Origin: Owenweeksia hongkongensis DSM 17368
GTDB taxonomy: Bacteria > Bacteroidota > Bacteroidia > Flavobacteriales > Schleiferiaceae
Length of the DNA stretch: 64,000 nt
Direction of reading: 5' to 3'
NCBI RefSeq assembly: GCF_000236705.1
Contig: NC_016599.1
Location: 992,001-1,056,000 of the forward strand
Every line of letters starts with the position of its first letter. Position 1 is the first letter of the stretch. The position numbers and the translations under genes are program-made. Positions 54,034 to 62,415 of this stretch are shown piece after piece. Under the pieces are notes generated by a model. It was given only the letters and a program-made list of their open reading frames with translations. It searched no databases and was not told the DNA's origin.

Positions 54034-56583
54034 CTACATTGCTTCCACCTCTTTTCGCAAACTTATAAAGAGCTCTTCAGAAAGCTTTTGAGTTTTATTT
54101 ATGCGTTCTTCAACCAGCTTTTTTGGCTGAGTGCTGTCTACCAGTTTTTCGAGCTCTTGCAGGTGTTGCATTACCGCTGTAGCTTTTAGTTGGCCAAAAG
54201 TATTTTTCATTTTGTGAGCTGTATCACCAACATTCACAAAGTCATTAGCTTCAAAGTACGACTGCAGGAGAGCCAAATGCTCTTCATTAGTTTCCATAAA
54301 GGAGACTAAAAATTCTTTAAGTACTCCTGCATCATCTCCCGCAAAGGCATTAAAGTTTTCCAAAGAAAACAAGGGTTCTTCTTCCAAACTGTTTTGATTT
54401 TCAGAGTCGGATTCTTCCCCTTCTCCGTGATTTATTCCCGCTAGCAAAGCTGCTATCTCATATTCCTTGAAAGGCTTCAATAAAGTAGCATCTACCTTTT
54501 CTAAAGCTGGGTTTTCTGTTTTTTTGATCATTGCATTGGCCGTGCATAGAATCAATGCAGCTCCTTTACTAGCAGAAGACTCAGAACGAATTTCTTCTAT
54601 CACTTCCAGGCCACTCTTACCTGGCATTTGAAGATCTACCAATATATAATCAAAGAAAGAGCTCGCGGCCTTCTCTATTCCAGTTTCTCCATCATAGCAA
54701 CTTTCAAAATCAAGCCCCCACCTTTCTAGAGATGGTTTAAGCAAAACGTGATTCATGCTGTCATCATCAATCAACAGCAAGCGTTTGCCTTCCAAATTTA
54801 TTTCTACACGCTCTAAGTCAAACTTACCACTATACTCATCCTTATCCCCAATTTTAAAGGGAAGCTCCAGTAAAAATACTGAACCCTCATTAATCTCACT
54901 TTCCACGGTAATTCTACCTCTTAGTAAGCTTACCAATTTTTTGCTAATGGTAAGCCCCAGTCCCGTTCCTCCATACTTTCTGGAAATTGAAGTATCCTCT
55001 TGGCCAAACCCCTCGAAAATGCTAGACAGTTTTTCCGGAGCAATACCTTTCCCCGTATCCTCCACAATAAATTCCAGCCATAGTCTATCCTTCCTCTGGT
55101 TTCTGATTTTTACCATTATTTTCACATAACCGTAAGTGGTAAATTTCACACCATTACCAGCAAGATTTATCAGTATTTGCTTTAAGCGAATAGGATCTCC
55201 ATTCACAATGAGCTCTTCTAACTCAGGGTCAATTTCACTCTTCAGCTCAATCCCTTTATTGATTGCCAAATGCTCCAAAGTCGCTAAGCTTTCATTGACC
55301 ACCATCGAAACTTTAAACCCTATTTTTTCCAACCTCAACTTACCCGATTCTATTTTAGAGTAATCGAGAATATCATTCACAAGCATCAACAAATGCTCAC
55401 TACTGCTCCTTACCTTTTGTAATCGCAATCGTTGATCTTCATCTAACCTAGAACTGGCCAACTGCTCCGAAAAACCAATAATTGCATTTAATGGAGTCCT
55501 TATTTCATGACTCATATTTGCTAAAAACTCTTCCTTTACGCTGGCCAAATTTTCTGCTTTGCTCTTTGCTTTACGCAATTCTAATTGAAGCTTACGACCA
55601 GAAAGTATATCTCTTATAACCAGGTAAATAAGAACCATAGATAAGATTCCACCAAGAATTGCAAATATGGCTACCGAGGTAAATGATTGCTTGGCAACGG
55701 ATAAAGTTTCCCTTTTTTCCGCATTGCTAACCAACTCCTCAATTCCTTTGATATTTAAAATAATGGATCGCAGCTGGCTGAAGATCATTTGATCCTTTGC
55801 CACCATTTCCAATTCTTTACCAGTAAGTAAAGCAGATTGCTGCTGACGCTGAGCTTCTGCTGCCTCTAAAGCTTTTCGAGCTGTTGTAATAAGAGTGTCT
55901 ACTTTTTCAAAATAAGCGCTGTCATAAGCTACTGTACGCTCTTTTCGCACCTCACTCCTTACCGGAATCGTGTTATCCTCCTTTTCTTTTTTTGACCCAA
56001 ACACGCGCTGAAACAAACCCGGACTGCTTTCTGACTTCTCGTCATCGGCATCCATGGCTTCAGTGCGGGTTGTGGTGGTCGTGGTAATTTCCTGCTTGGG
56101 CATCAAGAGACTATCACGAAGCATAGTTTCTTGAGTGCGAGACAGTGCACGAAGGGCAGAGCGGTCGATTTGTCTTCTGGATTGTCGAACTTTTATGTCA
56201 ATGAGATTTTCGAAACTTTGCACTTTCTCATTAAACAATAGCCGAAGAGTATCTACTTCCGATTGATATTCTGTGCCAAAACTCTTTTGATATAAGGAAT
56301 CAATCAGCTCGTTGATTTCACCCACATTCTGAATATAAACTTGCAGGTCTTTTGGGTCAAGTGTAAGCGAATACGTTCTCGCATGGCTTTCCAGAGTTCC
56401 AATATCGGTAAGAATGCTTTCCGTAAGCCTGGTTTCGTCTGGTTGGTTATACAATTTATCCAGTGCATAACTAAACTCACGATAGCTCCTAAAGCTAAAA
56501 AAACTGATTGCTCCCAGCACCCCTAAAGTGATAAAGAGCACAATTACAATTTTGAAAATAGTATTATCGGGAGTAAACTTCAT
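54034..56583 (-). CDS. Membrane hybrid sensor histidine kinase with receiver and HPt domains
   Basis: 849 residues, inner membrane. TM1 at about 9-30; a long periplasmic sensor region (about 31-300) with CHASE3-like helices and a serine/threonine-rich stretch (EITTTTTTRTEAMDADDE); TM2 at about 300-325. The kinase core has H-box NMSHEIRTPLNAIIGFSE with H359, N-box in NLAGNGVKFT, DTGKGIAP and GGTGLGLTISK. Then a receiver with D650 (YILVDLQMPG) and a C-terminal HPt domain with H790 (DTAHKMKNTFGQL). This is a full phosphorelay in one protein, so its HPt likely phosphorylates a separate regulator, most simply the NtrC-type gene convergent with it. Confidence 0.93.
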   Translation of the reverse strand: MKFTPDNTIFKIVIVLFITLGVLGAISFFSFRSYREFSYALDKLYNQPDETRLTESILTDIGTLESHARTYSLTLDPKDLQVYIQNVGEINELIDSLYQKSFGTEYQSEVDTLRLLFNEKVQSFENLIDIKVRQSRRQIDRSALRALSRTQETMLRDSLLMPKQEITTTTTTRTEAMDADDEKSESSPGLFQRVFGSKKEKEDNTIPVRSEVRKERTVAYDSAYFEKVDTLITTARKALEAAEAQRQQQSALLTGKELEMVAKDQMIFSQLRSIILNIKGIEELVSNAEKRETLSVAKQSFTSVAIFAILGGILSMVLIYLVIRDILSGRKLQLELRKAKSKAENLASVKEEFLANMSHEIRTPLNAIIGFSEQLASSRLDEDQRLRLQKVRSSSEHLLMLVNDILDYSKIESGKLRLEKIGFKVSMVVNESLATLEHLAINKGIELKSEIDPELEELIVNGDPIRLKQILINLAGNGVKFTTYGYVKIMVKIRNQRKDRLWLEFIVEDTGKGIAPEKLSSIFEGFGQEDTSISRKYGGTGLGLTISKKLVSLLRGRITVESEINEGSVFLLELPFKIGDKDEYSGKFDLERVEINLEGKRLLLIDDDSMNHVLLKPSLERWGLDFESCYDGETGIEKAASSFFDYILVDLQMPGKSGLEVIEEIRSESSASKGAALILCTANAMIKKTENPALEKVDATLLKPFKEYEIAALLAGINHGEGEESDSENQNSLEEEPLFSLENFNAFAGDDAGVLKEFLVSFMETNEEHLALLQSYFEANDFVNVGDTAHKMKNTFGQLKATAVMQHLQELEKLVDSTQPKKLVEERINKTQKLSEELFISLRKEVEAM

Positions 56584-56691
56584 GACACAAATTTAGCCTT
56601 ACGGCAAAGGTATTTTGGTTGTGCCAAGATATTAAATGCTTTTCTGAAAAATAAACAAAACCAAGGCTGTGCTTACTATAAGAAAAAGCCT

Positions 56692-57834
56692 TTAGTAAAG
56701 TTCATACATCTCACTTCCCAGAGGCTCGTCTTCTGTTGAGTTCAGAATATCTTGTATCAAATCATCAATCTGTGCATGGGTAACATTTGGCATACAGATA
56801 ACATGACTTAGATCGCCTTCCGTTGCCAATTGCCATTTTGCCGCTACAACTTTCGGTTGTGGTGGAATAACCACGGTTATGGCATTTGGGTTTCGCCAGG
56901 CTGGAATGTTATTAGCTCTAAATTGCGTTAAAGCATACTCTGCCGTTTCACGGCTTTTTGCCACTCTTGCCTTCAGCCCTTCTATGCCTAATTTGCGCAA
57001 AGCATACCATAAAAACAATGGACTATGACCGTTTCTTGAACCAGTAATGGTTGTATCTGAACTACCGATATAAGAAACCGCCATCGCGATTCTATCTCTA
57101 TTAGCTTTCTTTACCACCACTACCCCACACGGTATCGGGCTTCCAATAAACTTGTGACCACTAATGGCAATACTATCTGCACCATCTTTAAAATCAAAAG
57201 CAGGACGTGGCTCAGTTAAGGCATTAATTATTCCACCCAAAGCGGCATCACAATGCACATAGTGATGTTGAATCGCCAAGCTTTTCATCACTCGCTTGAT
57301 TTGTTGAACATCATCAACTGCCTCTGTCATAGTGGTACCAATATTTGCCAAAACAATAGCCGGCACATTTCTATGGTTACGCATAGATTCCTTTAAATCA
57401 TCATAATCCATTTCACCATTATCCTGAGTTCGGATTACAATACAAGGCATATTTAGCAGGTGTAAATTCTTCTGAACGCTGTAGTGAGTCGATTCAGAAT
57501 AGTAAACCATAGCCTTTGGGTAGCGCTCTCTGGCTAGGTAAAGCCCATATAAGTTTCCTTCGGAACCACCATTACTCACATAGCCCCACCAATTGTTGGG
57601 TTCAGCCCTAAACAGCTTAGCGAAAAAGGCAATCACCTCCTTCTCCATTTCGTTGCTATTCACACCATAAGTGGAATTAATAAAAGGATCACCAAGGTTA
57701 TTCATTGGGTATTTAAGAAATGGCATTAGCTCATCATAGTCAAAATCCTTTGATACCGGGTAACCCAAAAAGTTTTCGGTGTTAGTGATAACTTTCTCCA
57801 AAAGCTCACTGATGATCTGTTTGCTATTATCCAT
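56692..57834 (-). CDS. hdc: Histidine decarboxylase (PLP-dependent)
   Basis: 380 residues, a group II PLP decarboxylase of the bacterial HDC type (EC 4.1.1.22), making histamine from histidine. PLP Lys is K228 in ISGHKFIGSPIPCGVVV; D196 (HCDAALGG) and H117 (STHYSVQK) contact the cofactor ring. The N-terminus GYPVSKDFDYDELMPFL, then NNLGDPF and the GYVSNGGSEGNLYGLYLARE segment, resembles Morganella/Acinetobacter HDC. In this context it could act in acid resistance or histidine use, but no antiporter is adjacent. Divergent from an Lrp/AsnC regulator, which likely controls it. Another amino-acid substrate cannot be excluded. Confidence 0.88.
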   Translation of the reverse strand: MDNSKQIISELLEKVITNTENFLGYPVSKDFDYDELMPFLKYPMNNLGDPFINSTYGVNSNEMEKEVIAFFAKLFRAEPNNWWGYVSNGGSEGNLYGLYLARERYPKAMVYYSESTHYSVQKNLHLLNMPCIVIRTQDNGEMDYDDLKESMRNHRNVPAIVLANIGTTMTEAVDDVQQIKRVMKSLAIQHHYVHCDAALGGIINALTEPRPAFDFKDGADSIAISGHKFIGSPIPCGVVVVKKANRDRIAMAVSYIGSSDTTITGSRNGHSPLFLWYALRKLGIEGLKARVAKSRETAEYALTQFRANNIPAWRNPNAITVVIPPQPKVVAAKWQLATEGDLSHVICMPNVTHAQIDDLIQDILNSTEDEPLGSEMYELY

Positions 57835-57920
57835 TTCTTAAATTTTATACAAAAGAGAAAAATTACCTTTACACCACAATACTTCATGAAAATAAACCTA
57901 GTGTATAGTATTTATTAAAA

Positions 57921-57940
57921 CTTTTAATCAGAATTAAGAG
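57921..57940. promoter_or_regulatory. Inverted repeat in the hdc/Lrp divergent region
   Basis: CTTTTAAT (57921-57928), spacer CAGA, ATTAAGAG (57933-57940), with one mismatch. A second, longer-range pair AATACT (57878-57883) and AGTATT (57907-57912) lies in the same gap. Candidate Lrp operator sites; based on symmetry only. Confidence 0.4.
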
Positions 57941-57974
57941 GTTGAAAGTGGATAAAACAGAAATAATATCACCT

Positions 57975-58445
57975 ATGAAAATTGATCAACTGGATTTACA
58001 GATTTTAGATCTTCTACAGCAGGATGGCAAAATGACTCACAAAGAAATTGGCGGGAAGCTCGCATTATCCACCACCGCTGTATATGAAAGGGTAAAAAGA
58101 CTGGAGCGAAACAATTTCATCCGTGGGTATGTGGCGCTTATAAACCAACCACAGCTAGGCCTTACATTAACTGCATTTTGCTACGTAAGCCTAAGTAGTC
58201 ACAACAAAAAGTATTTATTGGCTTTTCAGGAAGAAGTGATAAAATTAAAGGAAGTCTCGGAGTGTTTTCACATAGCCGGAGAGTACGACTACATTTTGAA
58301 AATAACTGTAAATGATATGGCGGCTTACCGCGATTTTATTGTGAACAAGCTCACCATATTGGAGCATATCAGCAATACACAAACCATTTTTGTAATGGAA
58401 GAAATCAAAAACGAAACGGCTATTCCACTTTACCAGAGAAAATAA
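57975..58445 (+). CDS. Lrp/AsnC-family transcriptional regulator
   Basis: 156 residues from ATG 57975; a TTG at 57942 would add eleven residues, but MKIDQLDLQILDLLQQDGK is the normal family start. The N-terminal helix-turn-helix is MTHKEIGGKLALSTTAVYERVKRLE, and the C-terminal RAM/ligand domain contains CFHIAGEYDYILKITVND. Such proteins form octamers that respond to amino acids. Divergent from histidine decarboxylase, a gene that processes an amino acid, so histidine- or amino-acid-responsive control of hdc is the natural guess. Confidence 0.93.
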   Translation: MKIDQLDLQILDLLQQDGKMTHKEIGGKLALSTTAVYERVKRLERNNFIRGYVALINQPQLGLTLTAFCYVSLSSHNKKYLLAFQEEVIKLKEVSECFHIAGEYDYILKITVNDMAAYRDFIVNKLTILEHISNTQTIFVMEEIKNETAIPLYQRK

Positions 58446-58447
58446 AA

Positions 58448-58479
58448 AAACGGCTTCGAAAAAAAATCGAAACCGTTTC
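58448..58479. terminator. Bidirectional terminator after the Lrp-type gene
   Basis: Stem AAACGGCTTCGA (58448-58459) with TCGAAACCGTTT (58467-58478), one mismatch, loop of A residues. Plus strand goes into TCTAATT; the minus strand ends in TTTTTTTATT, so it also ends transcripts from the right. Confidence 0.8.
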
Positions 58480-58519
58480 TAATTAACTTAACTATTAAGT
58501 AATGTAATTTGATTGAGAG

Positions 58520-58591
58520 TTAACCTGCTATCATGACTAATAGAATGGCTATCAATCCGGAGATGATAACACTAGAATACAGATTTTTCAT
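58520..58591 (-). CDS. Possible 23-residue hydrophobic membrane peptide
   Basis: Minus-strand ATG at 58589-58591 to TAA at 58520-58522, too short for ordinary ORF calling. The peptide begins MKNLYSSVIISGL and continues as an unbroken hydrophobic stretch ending VMIAG: a short polar head, then a single membrane segment with no charge after Lys2. A terminator with a minus-strand T tract lies 41 bases downstream, as expected for a small independent transcript. It resembles tiny subunit-type or stress-type membrane peptides (KdpF-like size), but I cannot name the family. Could also be chance. Confidence 0.4.
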   Translation of the reverse strand: MKNLYSSVIISGLIAILLVMIAG

Positions 58592-58881
58592 CTTTAAATA
58601 AAACATTAATTAATAACCCCTTACACACGCAAAATAAAACAAAAGCCATACCTACCAACATTTTTACAACAAAAACTCACTAAACCACTGACAATCAACA
58701 CCGACAACCCTAACAACTTTTACATCAATCATCTGAATTCGAGGATATATTCCTCAATTTGATGTTTTACCCCCAACTGCTCACCAGAATTTTCCTCATC
58801 GTTAAAACCTTTTGCCCTACTGTCAACGTTTATTAACTCAAACAAATCATCCACGTATCTTCGAAGTGTAAAACCATCCCT
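58592..58881. other. Gene-free region before the VWA gene
   Basis: 290 AT-rich bases with no frame worth calling beyond the small peptide at its left edge. It should contain the promoter of the VWA operon and of the possible peptide gene; I did not identify a convincing -7/-33 pair. Confidence 0.45.
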
Positions 58882-60003
58882 ATGATAGGCATTCGATTTT
58901 CTGAGTTTACAGGAAAAAATAAAACCGTTTTTGAAAAACTCTTTGACATCTTTAAAGAGCTTATTCTTCACACCTCTGGTGATGTGGACGAAGCCTTGGA
59001 CTGGCTAAATGAAATTGATAAGGAATATGGAATCACCACGGCTGAGTACACGATGGATGACTTTATTGAGGAGCTAAAAAAGAAAGGTTACCTACGTGAA
59101 GAAATTGACACACCTAATGGAGACGGAACTGGCGATGGCAGCGGACTCAGTATTACAGCAAAAACAGAAAGAGCCATAAGAAGCAGTGCTTTAGAGCAGA
59201 TATTTGGCAAAATAAAGAAATCGAATAGCGGAAATCACACCACAAAATTTACTGGCCAGGGAGACGAGCAAACCAGTGACATGCGTAGCTATCACTTTGG
59301 TGACAGCCTAGATCAAATTGCCATGAACGAAAGCATAAGAAATGCTTTTGTAAATCAGGGTATTGATGACTTTAGCATGACACATGACGATTTGGTGGTT
59401 CAGGAAAACTACCACAAAGCGCAGATGTCTACCGTGCTGATGATTGACATTAGCCACTCCATGATATTGTATGGAGAAGATAGAATCACCCCTGCCAAGA
59501 AAGTAGCTCTTGCCTTAGCTGAATTGATAAAAACACGCTACCCTAAAGATACTTTAGACATTATTGTTTTTGGGAATGATAGCTGGCAAATAGAACTTGA
59601 AGAACTCCCTTATCTTAAAGTTGGACCTTACCACACCAACACAGTGGCAGGCCTTGAACTAGCCATGGACTTACTGCGAAAAAAGAAAAATGCCAACAAG
59701 CAAATATTTATGATTACCGATGGTAAGCCCAGTTGCCTGCACGAACCTGATGGAACGTATTACAAAAATAGCTTTGGCTTGGATGAATACATTGTAAATA
59801 AATGCCTGAATAAAGCAGCCGCTTGCCGCAGGCTAAAAATCCCAATCACCACTTTTATGATTGCTCAAGACCCTTATTTGCAAAGCTTTATCCAAAAATT
59901 TACTGAAGCTAATAAGAGCAAGGCATTTTTCACAGGGTTAAAAGGATTGGGTGACTTTATTTTTCATGATTATGAAAATAACCGAAGACGAAATATCAAA
60001 TAG
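58882..60003 (+). CDS. von Willebrand factor type A domain protein, partner of MoxR-like AAA+
   Basis: 373 residues, cytoplasmic (no signal peptide). The N-terminal helical part is residues 1-120 with a Gly/Asp-rich linker (TPNGDGTGDGSGLS); the VWA domain is about 180-355 with MIDAS residues D189-x-S191-x-S193 (MIDISHSM), T in NTVAGL and D in MITDGKPS. VWA plus MoxR-type ATPase pairs act in metal insertion or complex assembly. First gene of a three-gene operon: lipoprotein next, then the AAA+ ATPase. Confidence 0.88.
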   Translation: MIGIRFSEFTGKNKTVFEKLFDIFKELILHTSGDVDEALDWLNEIDKEYGITTAEYTMDDFIEELKKKGYLREEIDTPNGDGTGDGSGLSITAKTERAIRSSALEQIFGKIKKSNSGNHTTKFTGQGDEQTSDMRSYHFGDSLDQIAMNESIRNAFVNQGIDDFSMTHDDLVVQENYHKAQMSTVLMIDISHSMILYGEDRITPAKKVALALAELIKTRYPKDTLDIIVFGNDSWQIELEELPYLKVGPYHTNTVAGLELAMDLLRKKKNANKQIFMITDGKPSCLHEPDGTYYKNSFGLDEYIVNKCLNKAAACRRLKIPITTFMIAQDPYLQSFIQKFTEANKSKAFFTGLKGLGDFIFHDYENNRRRNIK

Positions 60004-60062
60004 GCTAACTCAAACAATGCTCTTACATTTGAGTTTTAACTAATTCAAACACATTTCGAACC

Positions 60063-60500
60063 ATGAAACTAAAATCACTACTACTAGCTTGCAGTGCTGC
60101 CACACTAATTTTTTCTTCCTGCAATTCTGACTCAAACTCTCAATCTCTAAAGGGCAAATGGTCATTTAATACAATGCAGGGCGCCTATTCTGAACTTTGG
60201 CTCGATGGCAAATCTTTACTTACCGTAAAATCTGATAGCCGCAATCCCTTCGTATTTGATTACAATCAAAATGGTAACACTATTGTAATTTATCAGCATG
60301 GTTTACGTGGCAAAAAAAGTGAGGAAGTAGATCGCTTTCTTATTGAAAAGCATAATGGAGAAACAGTTACTATTCTACAAGATTCTGTAGAAAATAAGCT
60401 TCAACTCATCAGCGAAGATGTAGGTGATATTAAAAACACAAAATCATACAGAGATTCGGTGCTATTGGATTTTGATTCCAGAGCGCAATCTGAACAATAA
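60063..60500 (+). CDS. Lipoprotein, 145 residues
   Basis: Signal peptide with a lipobox (MKLKSLLLACSAATLIFSSC, Cys20), so it is anchored in a membrane. The mature part KGKWSFNTMQGAYSELWLDG looks like a small lipocalin/META-type beta protein; KGKW...W.LD resembles 'lipocalin-like domain' stress proteins. No further motif. It lies 60 bases after the VWA gene and 3 bases before the ATPase gene, so it belongs to the same transcript even though its product goes to the envelope while the other two are cytoplasmic. Confidence 0.75.
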   Translation: MKLKSLLLACSAATLIFSSCNSDSNSQSLKGKWSFNTMQGAYSELWLDGKSLLTVKSDSRNPFVFDYNQNGNTIVIYQHGLRGKKSEEVDRFLIEKHNGETVTILQDSVENKLQLISEDVGDIKNTKSYRDSVLLDFDSRAQSEQ

Positions 60501-60503
60501 AAT

Positions 60504-61988
60504 ATGGATATAAAGAAAATAACCAACCTTGGTGAGCTCAAAAAATCGGGCTACAAACCACTAACCATAAAGGAAGAGCTTCGAAAGAATTTAGTAGAAA
60601 ACCTAAAAAAGGGAACTACGGTTTTTGAAGGTATTCATGGTTTTGAACACACCGTAATTCCTGACTTGGAGCGAGCCATCCTTTCGGGGCATAACATTAA
60701 CTTTTTGGGTCTTCGTGGTCAAGCCAAAACAAAAATGGCCAGGATGATGACGCGCCTGCTGGATGAATATGTTCCTGCAATTAGCGGTTCCGAACTATCC
60801 GATGATCCTCTGAACCCAATCAGTAAAACGGCATTGGACATCATTGCCGAAAAAGGTGATGACACTCCTATATATTGGATACATCGCGATGAGCGCTACT
60901 ATGAAAAATTAGCCACGCCAGATGTTACAGTTGCTGACCTTATTGGTGATGTAGATCCTATAAAAGCTGCAAATCTAAAGTTGTCTTATGCCGATGAGCG
61001 CGTAATTCACTTTGGAATGATTCCTCGTGCCAATCGCAGCATTTTTGTAATTAATGAATTGCCCGATTTGCAAGCACGTATCCAGGTGGCACTCTTTAAT
61101 ATTTTACAGGAAGGAGATGTGCAGATCCGTGGTTTTAAGCTTAGGCTTAATTTGGATATTCAATTTGTATTTACCGCAAACCCTGAAGATTACACCAATC
61201 GTGGATCAATTGTAACTCCTTTAAAAGATAGAATTGGTAGTCAGATATTGACACACTATCCTGAGGACATTGAGACAGCGAGAAAAATTACCGCTCAGGA
61301 AGCTAAAAGCAATGACGACCGAAACAAAACGGTAATTGTTCCTGATGTGGCAAGGAATCTGTTGGAGCAAATTGCTTTTGAAGCACGCGATAATGAATAT
61401 ATAGATTCCAAAAGCGGAGTATCCGCAAGGCTTACCATTACAGCTTCAGAGAACTTGGTTAGTACTGCTGAGCGCAGAAACCTCGTCAATGGTTCTGATA
61501 AAACCACCATTCGTCTGATCGACTTTTTGGGTGTGATATCTTCCATTACCGGAAAGGTAGAACTAGTATATGAAGGCGAACAAGAGGGAGCCGCCATGGT
61601 AGCCGAGAACTTGATTGGCTCTGCAGTACGAAGCCTCTTAGGTGATTATTTCCCTGAAATGGATCATTTAAAATCCGGAGATAAAGACAATCCATACACC
61701 CAGCTTATTGAATGGTTTGGTCGCGGCAATTCAATTGATTTCCTAACCGACTTTACTGATAAGGAGTATCAGGATATTTTGAATAGCATTACTCCTCTTC
61801 CAAAACTGGTTAATAAATACCAACAAAATACATCTGATGAAGAGAAGTACTTTTTAATGGAAATGGTATTGTGGGCATTAGCTGAATATTCCAAATTGAA
61901 CAAAGAACGATTGGTAAGCGGATACAATTTTTCAGATCTCTTTAGCAGTTACCTGCGAGGTGGGGAGCTAGATATTGATTTAAACTAG
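60504..61988 (+). CDS. MoxR-like / magnesium-chelatase-related AAA+ ATPase
   Basis: 494 residues. The AAA+ core starts after an N-terminal helix region; Walker A is GLRGQAKT (69-76) and the Walker B position reads IFVINEL (180-186) with Asn184 where Asp is usual. Sensor 1 is in TANPEDY, arginine finger candidates in LKDRIGSQ. The C-terminal part (ARLTITASENLVSTAERR; FLMEMVLWALAEYSKLNK) is helical. MoxR-type ATPases are chaperones that work with VWA partners; here the VWA gene is in the same operon. It ends at a strong terminator. Confidence 0.88.
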   Translation: MDIKKITNLGELKKSGYKPLTIKEELRKNLVENLKKGTTVFEGIHGFEHTVIPDLERAILSGHNINFLGLRGQAKTKMARMMTRLLDEYVPAISGSELSDDPLNPISKTALDIIAEKGDDTPIYWIHRDERYYEKLATPDVTVADLIGDVDPIKAANLKLSYADERVIHFGMIPRANRSIFVINELPDLQARIQVALFNILQEGDVQIRGFKLRLNLDIQFVFTANPEDYTNRGSIVTPLKDRIGSQILTHYPEDIETARKITAQEAKSNDDRNKTVIVPDVARNLLEQIAFEARDNEYIDSKSGVSARLTITASENLVSTAERRNLVNGSDKTTIRLIDFLGVISSITGKVELVYEGEQEGAAMVAENLIGSAVRSLLGDYFPEMDHLKSGDKDNPYTQLIEWFGRGNSIDFLTDFTDKEYQDILNSITPLPKLVNKYQQNTSDEEKYFLMEMVLWALAEYSKLNKERLVSGYNFSDLFSSYLRGGELDIDLN

Positions 61989-62010
61989 AATCGTCTTTTT
62001 AGTATAACTT

Positions 62011-62042
62011 AAAAGCTCACGTTTGCAAACGTGAGCTTTTTT
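62011..62042 (+). terminator. Terminator of the VWA/AAA+ operon
   Basis: Perfect palindromic hairpin with arms AAAAGCTCACGTTT (62011-62024) and AAACGTGAGCTTTT (62027-62040), followed by TTAATTT. Confidence 0.92.
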
Positions 62043-62342
62043 AATTTACAGACACTTCAAACTTTCAATTTAGGTCAAAGGAAAGTCATCCAACTACTTC
62101 ATCGATTCTATCTTTATCACTCCAGAATTATTTCGAGAACACAAGTTCATTTTGATACATTTTCTCATTTTAAGAAAAAAATCCCATTGTAAGTTTACTA
62201 TTCTGTCAGAGCTAGATTACACCAAGGAATAATTCTGAAATATTAGGACTACAAATCTTTCTAAACAAACCCCAACCACCTAAATAACAAGTCCATTACC
62301 CCCTGTTTTGCGCCCATCCACCGAATGTTGAATTAAGTATAC

Positions 62343-62375
62343 TATGCATGCATATAAATTTGATTTCAGAAATCA
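62343..62375 (+). promoter_or_regulatory. Promoter of the LruC gene with two overlapping palindromes
   Basis: TATGCATGCATA (62343-62354) is a perfect 12-base palindrome; the -7 consensus TAAATTTG follows at 62355-62362; then the perfect dyad TGATTTC-A-GAAATCA (62361-62375) overlaps its end and the expected start site. TTG at 62328-62330 is a -33 candidate, but at 24 bases it is further away than usual. Both palindromes frame the -7 element, a typical repressor-target layout. Confidence 0.5.
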
Positions 62376-62415
62376 GACAAAGTATTTCGCCCCTTTAATT
62401 TAAAAATCAAAACAG

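Larger units (their letters stand above)
61989..62415. other. Intergenic region with terminator and LruC-gene promoter dyads
   Basis: 427 bases without an open frame. It begins with the AAA+ gene terminator and ends with a TAAATTTG element and two perfect palindromes listed separately; nothing else recognised. Confidence 0.6.
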
